From Vagococcus elongatus (lineage in GTDB: Bacteria > Bacillota > Bacilli > Lactobacillales > Vagococcaceae), in NCBI RefSeq assembly GCF_003987645.1, contig NZ_NGKA01000010.1, forward strand, positions 38,376-102,375: a stretch of DNA of 64,000 bases. Direction: 5' to 3'. A program made the position numbers and the translations under genes. Shown here one piece after another: positions 8,184 to 16,268 of the stretch (positions are counted from its first letter, which is position 1; each line of letters starts with the position of its first letter). The notes under the pieces are model-generated. The model was not told the DNA's origin, searched no databases, and saw only the letters and a list, made by a program, of their open reading frames with translations.

Positions 8184-11100
8184 TATCTATCACCATCCTT
8201 TCGCATACGCCTTTTTGTAAATCTCTCCAATTCTTTTTCTGTATATGGTGCAGTTGACCGTGCTATCTCTTTCCCGTCAACCTCTAAGACATTCTCGATG
8301 TATATCGGTGGATATTTATGGTTTTGATTGTAATTATTATTCGTGTTATTAATAATACTGTGTCCAACACCTGCAAATACTGGAGCATTACCTATGACCT
8401 GCTCTGCTCGAATTGCCGGTAATTTTATTTGACTAACCGCTTTTTGCATAGATGAAATTGGAAGTTTGGAGTATAAGTCAATACCATCTCCCCAACCAAC
8501 CATCATGTTTTTACCAATAAAATTTTTCATCCAACGTGATGGTGAATTAATATCCATTGCTCGTTGAATAGTTGCTTTAATTCTTGAAGCAACACTATTT
8601 GCAGCTGAGATTGCCACTCCTGAATTGGCATAGATTCCACTAGCAAGACCGGACATGATCTGGGCCCCAATTGACCTCATCTGACTTGGTAAAGGATTGA
8701 ATGTAGTTCTTAATGAATTAGCGACTTTCGTTATAGCTGATTTTGCATTTGAGCTATTATTATTAATTCCATTGGTTAATCCTTGAACGATGTTTTTACC
8801 AAAATCCATGAATTTTTTGGATGGACTATGAATGGCTAATTCATTTTTAAAAGAAGAACTGGTTTCTTTGGCGAGTTTTTCACTCGAATCTTTAGCATCC
8901 GATGTACTATCAGTAATACCTTTAGCAACTCCTGATGGCACTTCTTTCCCTAAACTCTTAAAGTCAGCGGCGGCTATAGAAGTTTTCAAAGAACTTGAAA
9001 CACCAGTAATCATCTTTTCAACGCTTGCGCTAACACCTTGCCCCTCTGTGTCAAAGGCAGTTTTTAATGCAGTGGTTGCTGTTGTTCCTCCGTTCTTAAA
9101 TACTTCATTCATTTTTTGTAACTCTTCATCTGAAGCGCCAACCATTGCTGCTACGTGTCCTGCTGATTCCGGACCCGCATCACGTAGTTTATTCAAAAGT
9201 CCTTCATCAACACCACGTTCAGCCAAAATAGCTATGTTATCCGCCCATTCGCTAATAACACGTTGATTTTCTTCCATATTTGAAGTCATCTGTGCAACAG
9301 ACATTTCTTGCTTGTCGCTAAGAGTATCAAACATCTCAGTCGCTGCTTCGGAATATTCAAGCCACTTCTCTCGCATGCCATCCACAGCAGTTCTTTGTGC
9401 TTCTGACAGTGATTCATACGACACAACTTGACGTAACACACCATTTTCAGTAGCCTCAGTAACTGAATTCATAGCATTGGTTAGTGTTTCCTGTGTTGAA
9501 GTAAATTCATCTTTAAGAGCTGCTTGATTTTCTTTTAAGATAGTTTCCTGTTCATCTAGTTCTTTAGTTGCCTCTTTTGCTTCTTTTTTCTTAACAACAC
9601 CGTCTTCAAGTTTTTGATTCCATTCCTCACGCAGTTCCGAAATCTCTTTGATTTTGGCGTCAACTTCATTTTGCTCTTTTGAAATATCAAGTAGTTGTTG
9701 TTGTGATTCGATTAACTTATCTTGATCTCCATAAGCTGCTATCTTTTGTTTTAAAGCTTCCGTTGACATTGATAGATTGCCAGTTTCTTCACTATACTGT
9801 AAGTTTAAATCTCCATAGGCTTGATTTAGTTGTTCAATCTGCTCCTTTAAAGATTTTTTTTCTCCGGCAGTTAGCTTTTCCTTAGATGCCAAATCTGATA
9901 CACTTTTTGCCACATCTTGATAAGCTTTCTTGCTGTTTTCTAAATGGCTTATTTCATCTTTTCTATTAATACTATTTTGCTTGGTGGCATCTGCTAACTG
10001 CTGAGTCGAATCAACCAATTTAGACTGCTCTTTATTTAGTTGTTTCGACGCTTCAGTTTCTTTATTTAACCATTTAAATAAAGCAGTTCCAGCAGCAACT
10101 AATGTACCTATACCTGCAACTACCCAACCGATAGGACCTGTCATCACTTTTAAAGCGGTACTAAAAGCGGTTGTCGCAGCAGTAGCCAAAGTCGTAACCA
10201 CCGTATGAGCGCTGATCCCTCCAGTTAAAACACCAATCAAAGCAGTTGATATACTAATGACTCCATTTTGTGCTGATTTAGCAATCACATCTGCTTTTGT
10301 CGCTGTCGTATCCGCAATCTGTGCTGCCATTTTTCCTTTGGTAACAATTGTCAAAGCCTTTCCACTCATTGCTGCCATTTGTAAAGCAGCATGATTTCCT
10401 AATATTAAGGAGTTAATCCCATCAATTATTTTCAAAGCACCGTAGGCAACTGCTACACCCATCAAAACAGGAGATAAGGTTTTCCCAACAGAAACCGTTC
10501 CTTTAACAACACTTGCAAACACCTTAAATAATGGAGTAGTTAATTCAATAGCGGTTCCCATGCTTTTAAATGCAGCATTTATGACTACTTTCATTCCATC
10601 AATATTTTTAGCAATTGTTTGACCAGTCACTGCTTTGGAAAGATTATCAAAGCTTTTTAGAATGTTAGCCAAGCCTTTAGATACTGCATTTTTTAGGTTA
10701 CCAAATGAAGTCGCAATACCTTCACTGTTTACTTTCGCAAGTTCGGCAAGTTCACCGGTACCTGTACCAAGCTTAATCAGTTGGCTTTCAAAATCTCTAA
10801 ATGTAATCTCACCAGCTTTTAACGCATCATATAAATCTCGTTGAGCTGTCTCTCCCACATAACCCATTGCTTCAGCAGTTTTTTGTAAACCAATCGGCAT
10901 AGTTTCTTGCAAAGTTTTCCAAGATTGTAAATCCACTTGGCCGGTGGATAGCATTTGGATATATTGCTCCATCCCTCTGTTTGCATCAGCTGTACTAGCC
11001 CCACTCGCTAACATGGCATTATTCAATGCTAAAGTAGCATCCGTTGATCGATTGAGATTTCCAGTAATAGCAGTCATCCGCTGGGCGGTAGAAACGACTT

Positions 11101-11437
11101 CATCAAGCTTTGTTGGTAAGCCATCAATACCATCAGCTAATTTATCAACGCTGACTCCTGATTCTTCAGCAGAAAAACCAAGTGCTCCTAACACCTTAGG
11201 AAAACGTTCCATCGTATCAAAACGACTTATTGCAGCATCTAGAGAATTTTTCAGAACTCCCAATCCAGCTGCAGCTACTTTAACTAAACCAAGAGAGGTC
11301 ACCATATTTTTTATACTGCTTTCGGCTTTTTGAGCTGGTTGTGGAATGCCGCCTAACTGCTTTTTTAAATCAGCTACACCTTTAACCACTGACCCATCTT
11401 CCATTTCTATTTCAATAACAACTCTGCCATCAGCCAT
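8183..11437 (-). CDS. Tail tape measure protein
   Basis: At 1084 residues this is the longest late gene, placed right before Dit and after the Gp15-like gene. It has the N-terminal 'tape measure domain' pattern (residues about 65-250), hydrophobic segments near 310-350 and 435-460, and a long coiled coil (about 465-680). Near the C-terminus are repeats of the type 'INSPSRWMKNFIGKNMMVGWGDGI', typical of TP901-type tape measures. It would set tail length and help DNA passage. The start ATG has GAGAGGGGG upstream and overlaps the previous gene by 8 bases. Confidence 0.95.
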   Translation of the reverse strand: MADGRVVIEIEMEDGSVVKGVADLKKQLGGIPQPAQKAESSIKNMVTSLGLVKVAAAGLGVLKNSLDAAISRFDTMERFPKVLGALGFSAEESGVSVDKLADGIDGLPTKLDEVVSTAQRMTAITGNLNRSTDATLALNNAMLASGASTADANRGMEQYIQMLSTGQVDLQSWKTLQETMPIGLQKTAEAMGYVGETAQRDLYDALKAGEITFRDFESQLIKLGTGTGELAELAKVNSEGIATSFGNLKNAVSKGLANILKSFDNLSKAVTGQTIAKNIDGMKVVINAAFKSMGTAIELTTPLFKVFASVVKGTVSVGKTLSPVLMGVAVAYGALKIIDGINSLILGNHAALQMAAMSGKALTIVTKGKMAAQIADTTATKADVIAKSAQNGVISISTALIGVLTGGISAHTVVTTLATAATTAFSTALKVMTGPIGWVVAGIGTLVAAGTALFKWLNKETEASKQLNKEQSKLVDSTQQLADATKQNSINRKDEISHLENSKKAYQDVAKSVSDLASKEKLTAGEKKSLKEQIEQLNQAYGDLNLQYSEETGNLSMSTEALKQKIAAYGDQDKLIESQQQLLDISKEQNEVDAKIKEISELREEWNQKLEDGVVKKKEAKEATKELDEQETILKENQAALKDEFTSTQETLTNAMNSVTEATENGVLRQVVSYESLSEAQRTAVDGMREKWLEYSEAATEMFDTLSDKQEMSVAQMTSNMEENQRVISEWADNIAILAERGVDEGLLNKLRDAGPESAGHVAAMVGASDEELQKMNEVFKNGGTTATTALKTAFDTEGQGVSASVEKMITGVSSSLKTSIAAADFKSLGKEVPSGVAKGITDSTSDAKDSSEKLAKETSSSFKNELAIHSPSKKFMDFGKNIVQGLTNGINNNSSNAKSAITKVANSLRTTFNPLPSQMRSIGAQIMSGLASGIYANSGVAISAANSVASRIKATIQRAMDINSPSRWMKNFIGKNMMVGWGDGIDLYSKLPISSMQKAVSQIKLPAIRAEQVIGNAPVFAGVGHSIINNTNNNYNQNHKYPPIYIENVLEVDGKEIARSTAPYTEKELERFTKRRMRKDGDR

Positions 11438-12116
11438 AGTTAACCCCCTCTCTTAACTCATTTAGTCTTTTTTTAGCATAAGCAACACGTTCTGCTTCGT
11501 TCATTAAAGCCATTTTTTGTTTTTCAAATTCCAACTGAGTCTCCATCAATTGTCTTTCTAATTCGTCTTGAGGAGATCTCAAAGTGTAGATTTTTTTAAG
11601 ATCTTCCATTTCTTTAATACGTTCTTTTGGTGTATCTGTTGATGGTTTCCACAATCTAATTTGCATCACTTCTGCAATTTTTGTATCTCCTGAAAGACTG
11701 ATAAACAAAGCTTTGAACTCATGCCATTGCATTTTGTTTCTTTCTTTTAACAAATTGATGCCATAATCTTTCAAAAAAGATGCAAAAATAAAGCCGGCAT
11801 CCTCAACGAATGAGTACACCGACTTATCTTCTACGTTTGAATCAGTAGTTTGTATTTCTTCATTTGCTTTGCCAAATAACTTTTTGGAAATTTCTGCACA
11901 AATTAATGCTTGTTCATTAAGATCCCATTGATCAATTTCATCATAAGAAAGACCTAAGTAATTTTTTAAGGTTACTCTAGCTTTCGACTGATCACTGATA
12001 TTAGAATTTTGAGAAAGTTCTAAATTAGCAAGCACAACGTTAAAGCTACAATCAAATTCATATTTTTTGGAATCAATGGTGATAGTATTGTCAAAATCTC
12101 TAAAAAGAGAAAACAT
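11430..12116 (-). CDS. Bacteriophage Gp15-like protein
   Basis: This 228-residue protein matches the Gp15 family found directly before tape measure genes: 'ALICAEISKKLFG', 'FASFLKDYGINLL', 'MQWHEFKALFISL' and the basic helical end 'AYAKKRLNELREG'. Members are thought to act as tail assembly chaperones that coat the tape measure protein, a role inferred from gene order. The 8-base overlap with the tape measure gene fits coupled expression. I saw no slippery heptamer that would join it to the preceding gene. Confidence 0.85.
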   Translation of the reverse strand: MFSLFRDFDNTITIDSKKYEFDCSFNVVLANLELSQNSNISDQSKARVTLKNYLGLSYDEIDQWDLNEQALICAEISKKLFGKANEEIQTTDSNVEDKSVYSFVEDAGFIFASFLKDYGINLLKERNKMQWHEFKALFISLSGDTKIAEVMQIRLWKPSTDTPKERIKEMEDLKKIYTLRSPQDELERQLMETQLEFEKQKMALMNEAERVAYAKKRLNELREGVNYG

Positions 12117-12124
12117 TCCATCAC

Positions 12125-12529
12125 CTACTTATCAATTTCAAACATTTCAGCTTCTTTTCGATCTTGCTCTTCTTTGAAATCATTGATTGCTTTCGTTATA
12201 AACTCAACCAAAGTTAAATATAGGGCCTTTCGATTGAGTATAGATGGCTGATGCTTTTTAATGATTTCATACGACCCTTGACCCAAAATGAAATCATAGC
12301 CTTCCTTTAGCCACTCATCAGCTTTACTAATTTCTCCAAGTACATCTGCAGCTTCTTTTTCGCTTATTTTATCAATTCTTTCAGTAACTTCACTGATACC
12401 ATTATAGAACCGTTTAATGTTTTCATCAGAATAGCTAAAACGGAACTCTTCAGTGGCAGTACTTCCATCTTCGAATTGCAACTTAATTGGAAAATAATCT
12501 CGTTTAATCGGTAATAGTATCTCGTTCAT
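12125..12529 (-). CDS. Putative tail assembly chaperone
   Basis: A 134-residue, mainly acidic and helical protein between the tail tube gene and the Gp15-like gene, the usual place of the first tail chaperone (gpG-like). It has 'EDGSTATEEFRFSYSDENIKRFYNG' near the N-terminus, here quoted only to show its polar start. No named domain is certain. The first 26 bases overlap the predicted +1 extension of the tail tube gene. The function is inferred from position. Confidence 0.65.
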   Translation of the reverse strand: MNEILLPIKRDYFPIKLQFEDGSTATEEFRFSYSDENIKRFYNGISEVTERIDKISEKEAADVLGEISKADEWLKEGYDFILGQGSYEIIKKHQPSILNRKALYLTLVEFITKAINDFKEEQDRKEAEMFEIDK

Positions 12530-12597
12530 CCGTTATCTCCTCTCCTAGTACTTCATCATTTGATGCCCCGGTTTCAACTGGACCGGGCGCATTAGGG
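12504..12597 (-). other. +1 frameshift signal and C-terminal extension of the tail tube protein
   Basis: The tail tube frame ends ACG ACT CCC TAA. If the Pro-tRNA on CCC slips one base forward onto CCT, reading goes on as AAT GCG CCC and 29 residues (NAPGPVETGA onward, ending TITD) are added before TAA at 12504. The stop codon directly after CCC is a 'shifty stop'. A hairpin CCCGGT/ACCGGG with a 9-base loop lies 7 bases further on (12567-12587). Listeria phage PSA is known to make long forms of its two major structural proteins by +1 shifting at overlapping proline codons, which this closely resembles. The long form would have 174 residues. Confidence 0.7.
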
Positions 12598-13029
12598 AGT
12601 CGTTTCTTTCGGTGTGTCGGTAGGTGTTCCTTTGAACTTAATTGAGAAGTTAAACTGCTGACGTTGACCTGCTTCTCCGCCAAAAGGTACAATATTCAAG
12701 ACTGTGGCTGGTCCAGATAAGATACGTCCGTCAGGTTCAGTAATTTCTAGATAGCAATCTCTATCTGAAACTTTAACTAATTTCTCGCGGACAAAGTTTT
12801 GCGTTTCATCAGAATAAAGGCGATGACCTTCAATATCAATTTGATAATTCAGACCAGTAACATAGGTCTCTTTCCCTCCGATATAGTAAGTTACGTCTTC
12901 TGTTTCTTCCTCGAAAGTTGGTGTGATATTAACTACCCCACCACCTAAATCGAACAATTCTTCTTTGTCTTTCCCAACTTTAAACTTCGTAGCCTCAGCT
13001 AGAAAAAACTTCAATAATTCTTCATTCAT
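12592..13029 (-). CDS. Major tail tube protein
   Basis: This 145-residue protein sits between the last connector gene and the tail chaperones, the fixed place of the tail tube gene. The fold pattern is beta-rich with a long loop ('YYIGGKETYVTGLNYQIDIEG') and 'QQFNFSIKFKGTP' at the end, in line with phage tail tube proteins. It polymerises in rings around the tape measure. AGAGGAAG precedes ATG 13029. The stop lies in a predicted +1 frameshift site (see the 12504-12597 entry), so a minor longer form is likely. Confidence 0.8.
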   Translation of the reverse strand: MNEELLKFFLAEATKFKVGKDKEELFDLGGGVVNITPTFEEETEDVTYYIGGKETYVTGLNYQIDIEGHRLYSDETQNFVREKLVKVSDRDCYLEITEPDGRILSGPATVLNIVPFGGEAGQRQQFNFSIKFKGTPTDTPKETTP

Positions 13030-13035
13030 ATTATT

Positions 13036-13437
13036 TTACTTCCTCTCTACAATTATTTGGGCTTGCGTATTAAAAGAAAAAAGCCAGTAACCTTTCTCAT
13101 CTTGTGCTTTATGGAAAGGTTCGCTTGAATTTATAAACTTTATAAATTGAAAACTACGGTTATTTGATTCAAGATTTTTTAACTCCTCAACAAACTCGGA
13201 AATTGTATTTAAATCTTGAATAGCTCGTTTTATGCTTTTAGTCTTAATCATAACTTCAACATTTATTTGTTTTTCTTCGGTACCGTCATAATACTTTACA
13301 ACAGTCCGACTTCCCGGTAATAAGCTAGTAGCTATACTATCTGTCTCACTCACGATACCGGTTTTAGGGTTCGCAATTAAATTCAACTCACCAAGTTTGC
13401 GTGTAAAGACTTCAATAAAATCAAGTGATTGTGTCAT
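13036..13437 (-). CDS. Phage minor capsid/connector protein 3 (tail terminator-like)
   Basis: The 133-residue protein resembles the Minor_capsid_3 family, with 'SLLPGSRTVVKYYDGTEEKQ' followed by 'VEVMIKTKS' and 'FSFNTQAQIIV' at the end. Position before the tail tube gene suggests it is the tail terminator that joins head and tail. The start is placed at ATG 13437, whose ATGA overlaps the stop of the preceding gene by 4 bases; a longer frame to 13533 exists but would run through the upstream gene. Confidence 0.8.
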   Translation of the reverse strand: MTQSLDFIEVFTRKLGELNLIANPKTGIVSETDSIATSLLPGSRTVVKYYDGTEEKQINVEVMIKTKSIKRAIQDLNTISEFVEELKNLESNNRSFQFIKFINSSEPFHKAQDEKGYWLFSFNTQAQIIVERK

Positions 13438-13790
13438 AGACCTAACCCCCTCAAGAACACTTTTTCCCAATCCGACATAAACAATCCCTTGGCTCTTAAA
13501 TCCCAGTAAGGACCAGTCCCTGGAGTGGTCCAATTTTTAATAAAATAAACGCCATGCAGATTTTTAATCATGCCATAGTACATAGGTTTAGCGTAAGGCG
13601 TCACCCAATGCAAAGACTTTCTGTCTACACCAATCGTGCCGGTCTGTTGCAATGTTCCCATGTCGTTGGGTACAAATGGCTGCATATCCATCAACATTTG
13701 GTTCATCATAATAACCCTTGCACGTTTCAGGTTTCCTGCACTCAGCTTGCGTTCGATATTGGCTATGTCTACCTTTATTTTGACCATCAC
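13434..13790 (-). CDS. Phage minor capsid/connector protein 2
   Basis: This 118-residue protein matches the Minor_capsid_2 family: 'MDMQPFVPNDMGTLQQTG' and 'YAKPMYYG' followed by 'KNWTTPGTGPYWDLRAKG'. It is related to head-tail joining proteins of the HK97 gp10 type. It lies between connector proteins 1 and 3, overlapping each by 4 bases, which points to coupled translation and a shared assembly step. Confidence 0.85.
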   Translation of the reverse strand: MMVKIKVDIANIERKLSAGNLKRARVIMMNQMLMDMQPFVPNDMGTLQQTGTIGVDRKSLHWVTPYAKPMYYGMIKNLHGVYFIKNWTTPGTGPYWDLRAKGLFMSDWEKVFLRGLGL

Positions 13791-14125
13791 AACACCTCTA
13801 ACTCATAATTAAAGATGACATTTTGAAACGGTTCTTTATTAGTAATAACTCTTTGGAGTATATATTCTTTACCGTCAAAAATAATCAGTGATTGTTCCTT
13901 AAATTCAGGCAGAGGATCTGTTGCACTCGCAAAACAAAATATCACCGCTTCAGCTATTACTTTGGTTTGGGTAGCATCACGAGAGAACACTTGATTTCTA
14001 TCAATCCTTACATAATCAATTATGATTGGTTCTGCATACTTAGCTTCTTGATAAACATCATCTGTTCCTTGATATTCACTGTATTTGATGGTGTCAACCA
14101 ACATTTTAGGATCTACTTTTAACAT
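13787..14125 (-). CDS. Phage minor capsid/connector protein 1 (head stopper-like)
   Basis: The 112-residue protein matches the Minor_capsid_1 family: 'IIIDYVRIDRNQVFSRD' and 'SLIIFDGKEYILQRVI'. Such proteins act as head completion or stopper proteins below the adaptor. It overlaps its neighbours by 1 base (upstream) and 4 bases (downstream). Confidence 0.83.
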   Translation of the reverse strand: MLKVDPKMLVDTIKYSEYQGTDDVYQEAKYAEPIIIDYVRIDRNQVFSRDATQTKVIAEAVIFCFASATDPLPEFKEQSLIIFDGKEYILQRVITNKEPFQNVIFNYELEVL

Positions 14126-14520
14126 TAGCTGACCCCCCGAAATAATAATCCGGTACCTTCTAAAACCATCTGAACATCAGGACACAGCAGAGTGACTTCA
14201 CTTCCTTCAACAGTTTGAGCTTTTCCTCCCCTAGAGATTGTCGTGCGTCCAATAGTGACGTTCATCGGCCTATCGTTGAGTTGTGATGTACTATTGGCTT
14301 CGTTTTGCATAAAATACTCAATTTGCAAACCAACCGCTTGTTTAAACTTCTTCACACGCCACTCGTGATCATCATTAAAGCTAACAAATTGATAATAATC
14401 ACGAGTAATATTGTCCAAAATTAATCCAGCTTTAAAAAGTAGATCACGAAAAGAAAAGGGATCGCTAATCTCAGCAAACCCCATCTTTTTATATTCTTCT
14501 TCTGCTAGATAGGTATTCAT
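14125..14520 (-). CDS. Head-tail connector adaptor-like protein
   Basis: A 131-residue protein with 'YLAEEEYKKMGF', 'AGLILDNITRDYY' and 'FKQAVGLQIEYFMQNEA', the pattern of the gp6/gp15-type adaptor that binds the portal ring. It is the first gene after the capsid (and its HeH extension) and before connector protein 1. The fold is predicted to be helical at the N-terminus, as in that family. The adaptor role is inferred from position and pattern. Confidence 0.78.
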   Translation of the reverse strand: MNTYLAEEEYKKMGFAEISDPFSFRDLLFKAGLILDNITRDYYQFVSFNDDHEWRVKKFKQAVGLQIEYFMQNEANSTSQLNDRPMNVTIGRTTISRGGKAQTVEGSEVTLLCPDVQMVLEGTGLLFRGVS

Positions 14521-14523
14521 GAT

Positions 14524-14670
14524 CTAACCTCCTAACAAAGCGACTAACTCGCCTTTAGTGTCTGTAGACTTATAACTGATGCCTTGTTCGTCAAGAATAG
14601 CTTTTAACTGGTCTTTAGTCAGGCTGTTATAATCTACTGCCGCCACTCTTGACTGTGGCGGTACTACTCC
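14524..14670 (-). CDS. HeH/LEM-domain extension of the major capsid protein (-1 frame)
   Basis: The -1 frame from the GGGGG run is open for 48 codons to TAG at 14524. Its last 36 residues, DYNSLTKDQLKAILDEQG onward, form a clear HeH/LEM domain (two short helices, 'LTK.QLKA.LDE.GI.Y....TK.ELV.LL'). This domain is usual at the ends of phage structural or packaging proteins. The only possible start codon inside the frame, a GTG at about 14646, has no ribosome site. I therefore infer that it is made as a fusion with the capsid protein (345 residues) by programmed -1 frameshifting. Annotation pipelines will probably miss it. Confidence 0.75.
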   Translation of the reverse strand, partial: GVVPPQSRVAAVDYNSLTKDQLKAILDEQGISYKSTDTKGELVALLGG

Positions 14671-14673
14671 CCC
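14640..14673 (-). other. -1 frameshift signal at the end of the capsid gene
   Basis: The frame reads ACG GGG GAG TAG. The Gly-tRNA on GGG (14670-14672) can move back one base onto another GGG (14671-14673), after which GGA GTA GTA is read. The capsid stop follows one codon later. A perfect 7-bp hairpin, CCGCCAC/GTGGCGG with an 8-base loop, begins 5 bases after the GAG codon (14640-14661), the usual distance for a frameshift stimulator. In the -1 frame the nearest upstream stop is at 14689, so the shift must occur in this short stretch. Confidence 0.7.
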
Positions 14674-15560
14674 GTTCCACCAGTTAGCTTAACTTTCAAA
14701 ACAGCCTTTTTGTTCGCTGGTAAAATAAATTCTCCAGCTTTACCGGCTCCTTGGAAAGCTACCCCATCAAAGTCCTCAGATTCAATCGTCCGTGCCGTAT
14801 TGATCCCAGTAAACTGTTTTCCAACACCAACGATGGACGTATAAGCCAATTCTTCGCTTTGAAACTTAACTTCTGGTACTTCTTTAATGACAAACCCTTT
14901 AAAGGTTAGCAAACCATTAGTATCAATATTAGCTCCAGAATGTTTAGCAGTGGTTGTGATTGGATGATCTACAATGGCATTATATAATGCTGGTTTCACC
15001 CAAGCCATTTTAGTTCCAATAGCTTCCATATTGACATATTCTGTTGACAAATCATTAAATAGCTTTAAAACTGCATCATTTGTAATTTCAGCTAATTCAA
15101 TTGTTTTATCAGCAACTTTTGAGATAAACAAGCCACCCTTATTGTCGAACAATTGAACCTTGGCTTGAGCTTGTAAATCGGAACGGTCTGCGATAGTTGC
15201 AGCAAAGTCGTTGTTAACAGTGTGGCGATCAATCCCCTCATGGAATGTCCACTCCCAATCATAAGGCACGTCGGTATCTGTATAGATAATCTCTTTACGA
15301 TCACCAAAACGTGTGGACTTTCCTGTACCAGTTCCAAAACCTACATTTGCATCTTTGTTATACGCTGTTCCTACTACTACTGGAATATCGCTAGTTTTGA
15401 TGGAAAATGCTGTTTTGTTATTAGTAACACCATCTAGGGCTTCTAATCCTCCACCGAAAAACTCACTAAAGTATGCTTGTCTTTTGTAAACAGCCTGCAA
15501 TAACTCCTTGAATTGTTTTTGATATGAACGTACTGCTTGATTGTTATTTTCTCCTGCCAT
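14664..15560 (-). CDS. Major capsid protein (HK97-fold type)
   Basis: The 298-residue protein follows the Gp20-type scaffold gene and precedes the adaptor. It has no large scaffold domain of its own, which fits a separate scaffold. The sequence 'AFSIKTSDIPVVVGTAYN' and the central 'DVPYDWEWTFHEGIDRHTVN' agree with capsid proteins of Listeria/Enterococcus siphophages. GAAAGAAGG precedes ATG 15560. The C-terminus lies in a predicted -1 frameshift signal that would add a HeH domain to a fraction of subunits. Confidence 0.85.
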   Translation of the reverse strand: MAGENNNQAVRSYQKQFKELLQAVYKRQAYFSEFFGGGLEALDGVTNNKTAFSIKTSDIPVVVGTAYNKDANVGFGTGTGKSTRFGDRKEIIYTDTDVPYDWEWTFHEGIDRHTVNNDFAATIADRSDLQAQAKVQLFDNKGGLFISKVADKTIELAEITNDAVLKLFNDLSTEYVNMEAIGTKMAWVKPALYNAIVDHPITTTAKHSGANIDTNGLLTFKGFVIKEVPEVKFQSEELAYTSIVGVGKQFTGINTARTIESEDFDGVAFQGAGKAGEFILPANKKAVLKVKLTGGTGE

Positions 15561-15577
15561 ATTTAATTCCTTCTTTC

Positions 15578-16141
15578 TTAATTATATTTTGCTAATTTTG
15601 CTTCAAATGGATCCAATGGCTTGTCGTCCCCCCCATTAGGATTGCCAGGAGTGAAAATTTGCGGCTTAGGATCCGTATTCTGTGGTTCATTTTGTTGGAA
15701 CAAGAAAGCTTTTTCTTCTTGTAACGTCTTCAACTGCTCTTCTAACCCTAACAAGCCTTTGTCAGTCACTTGGATTGTTTCTTGATTTAACAGATTCAAT
15801 ACGATGTCTTCATCTGCAGGATTAGCTTCCTTCAGCGCCAAGCGAATAGCAAAGTCTTTTTTCTGATTCGCTAGTTTAGTTTCCGCTTCTGTTTCAGCTT
15901 CATTATATTTGGTTTGCAACTCAGCTAATTGAGTCGTTAACTCTTCGTTACCTTCAGCTTTTTCTTTCAAGGTATCAAGCTCTGCTTGATTTGCATCTAG
16001 TTGTTCTTTATAACGATTCCTCTCCCCCTCCAGCTCATTTACTTGAGTCTTTAAGTCATTTGTGGTCTTGCCATGCAGCGCAATCACAGACTCTAATTGC
16101 TCATCAGTCAAACCTAATTCTTTTAATTCTTCTCTTTTCAT
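15578..16141 (-). CDS. Phage scaffolding protein (GP20 family)
   Basis: This 187-residue protein begins 'MKREELKELGLTDEQLESV', has a long central coiled coil (about residues 28-100), then 'FAIRLALKEANPADEDIVLNLL', the hallmark of the phage GP20 minor structural/scaffold family. The C-terminus is proline-rich with a short acidic and basic end (DPFEAKLAKYN) that would touch the capsid. It guides procapsid assembly and is normally lost before packaging. The start has AAAGGATG upstream. Confidence 0.9.
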   Translation of the reverse strand: MKREELKELGLTDEQLESVIALHGKTTNDLKTQVNELEGERNRYKEQLDANQAELDTLKEKAEGNEELTTQLAELQTKYNEAETEAETKLANQKKDFAIRLALKEANPADEDIVLNLLNQETIQVTDKGLLGLEEQLKTLQEEKAFLFQQNEPQNTDPKPQIFTPGNPNGGDDKPLDPFEAKLAKYN

Positions 16142-16235
16142 TTCAATACATCCTTTCGATTGTTTTACGTGGCTACGACCACGATTGGAGCTTTGTTCTT
16201 TAACGTCTACAAATGCTAAAAAGACGAAAAATAAA

Positions 16236-16257
16236 AAGCCTAGCGATTGCTATGCTT
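16236..16257 (-). terminator. Possible internal terminator in the late operon
   Basis: On the minus strand AAGCATAGC and GCTAGGCTT pair around AATC and are followed by TTTATTTTT. It lies between the zinc-ribbon gene and the scaffold gene. A second small dyad, CGTGG/CCACG, lies at 16168-16183. The pair may set the ratio between packaging and capsid genes. Confidence 0.5.
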
Positions 16258-16268
16258 TACTACCAAAA

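Noticed and set aside
8832..9266. 144-residue plus-strand frame
   Set aside because: It is a shadow of the tape measure coding sequence on the other strand.
10944..11333. 129-residue plus-strand frame
   Set aside because: It lies fully within the tape measure gene, has no ribosome site and no recognisable domain.
12125..12125. Frameshift joining the tail chaperone gene to the Gp15-like gene
   Set aside because: No slippery heptamer is present near the end of the first gene, and the second has its own ribosome site and ATG.
12504..12692. A separate 62-residue gene on the minus strand
   Set aside because: It has no ribosome site and most of it overlaps the tail tube gene. The part past the tail tube stop is better explained as a +1 frameshift extension.
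14640..14661. Terminator after the capsid gene
   Set aside because: The hairpin is perfect but no T-run follows, and it lies within an open frame of a HeH domain at the right distance from a slippery run.
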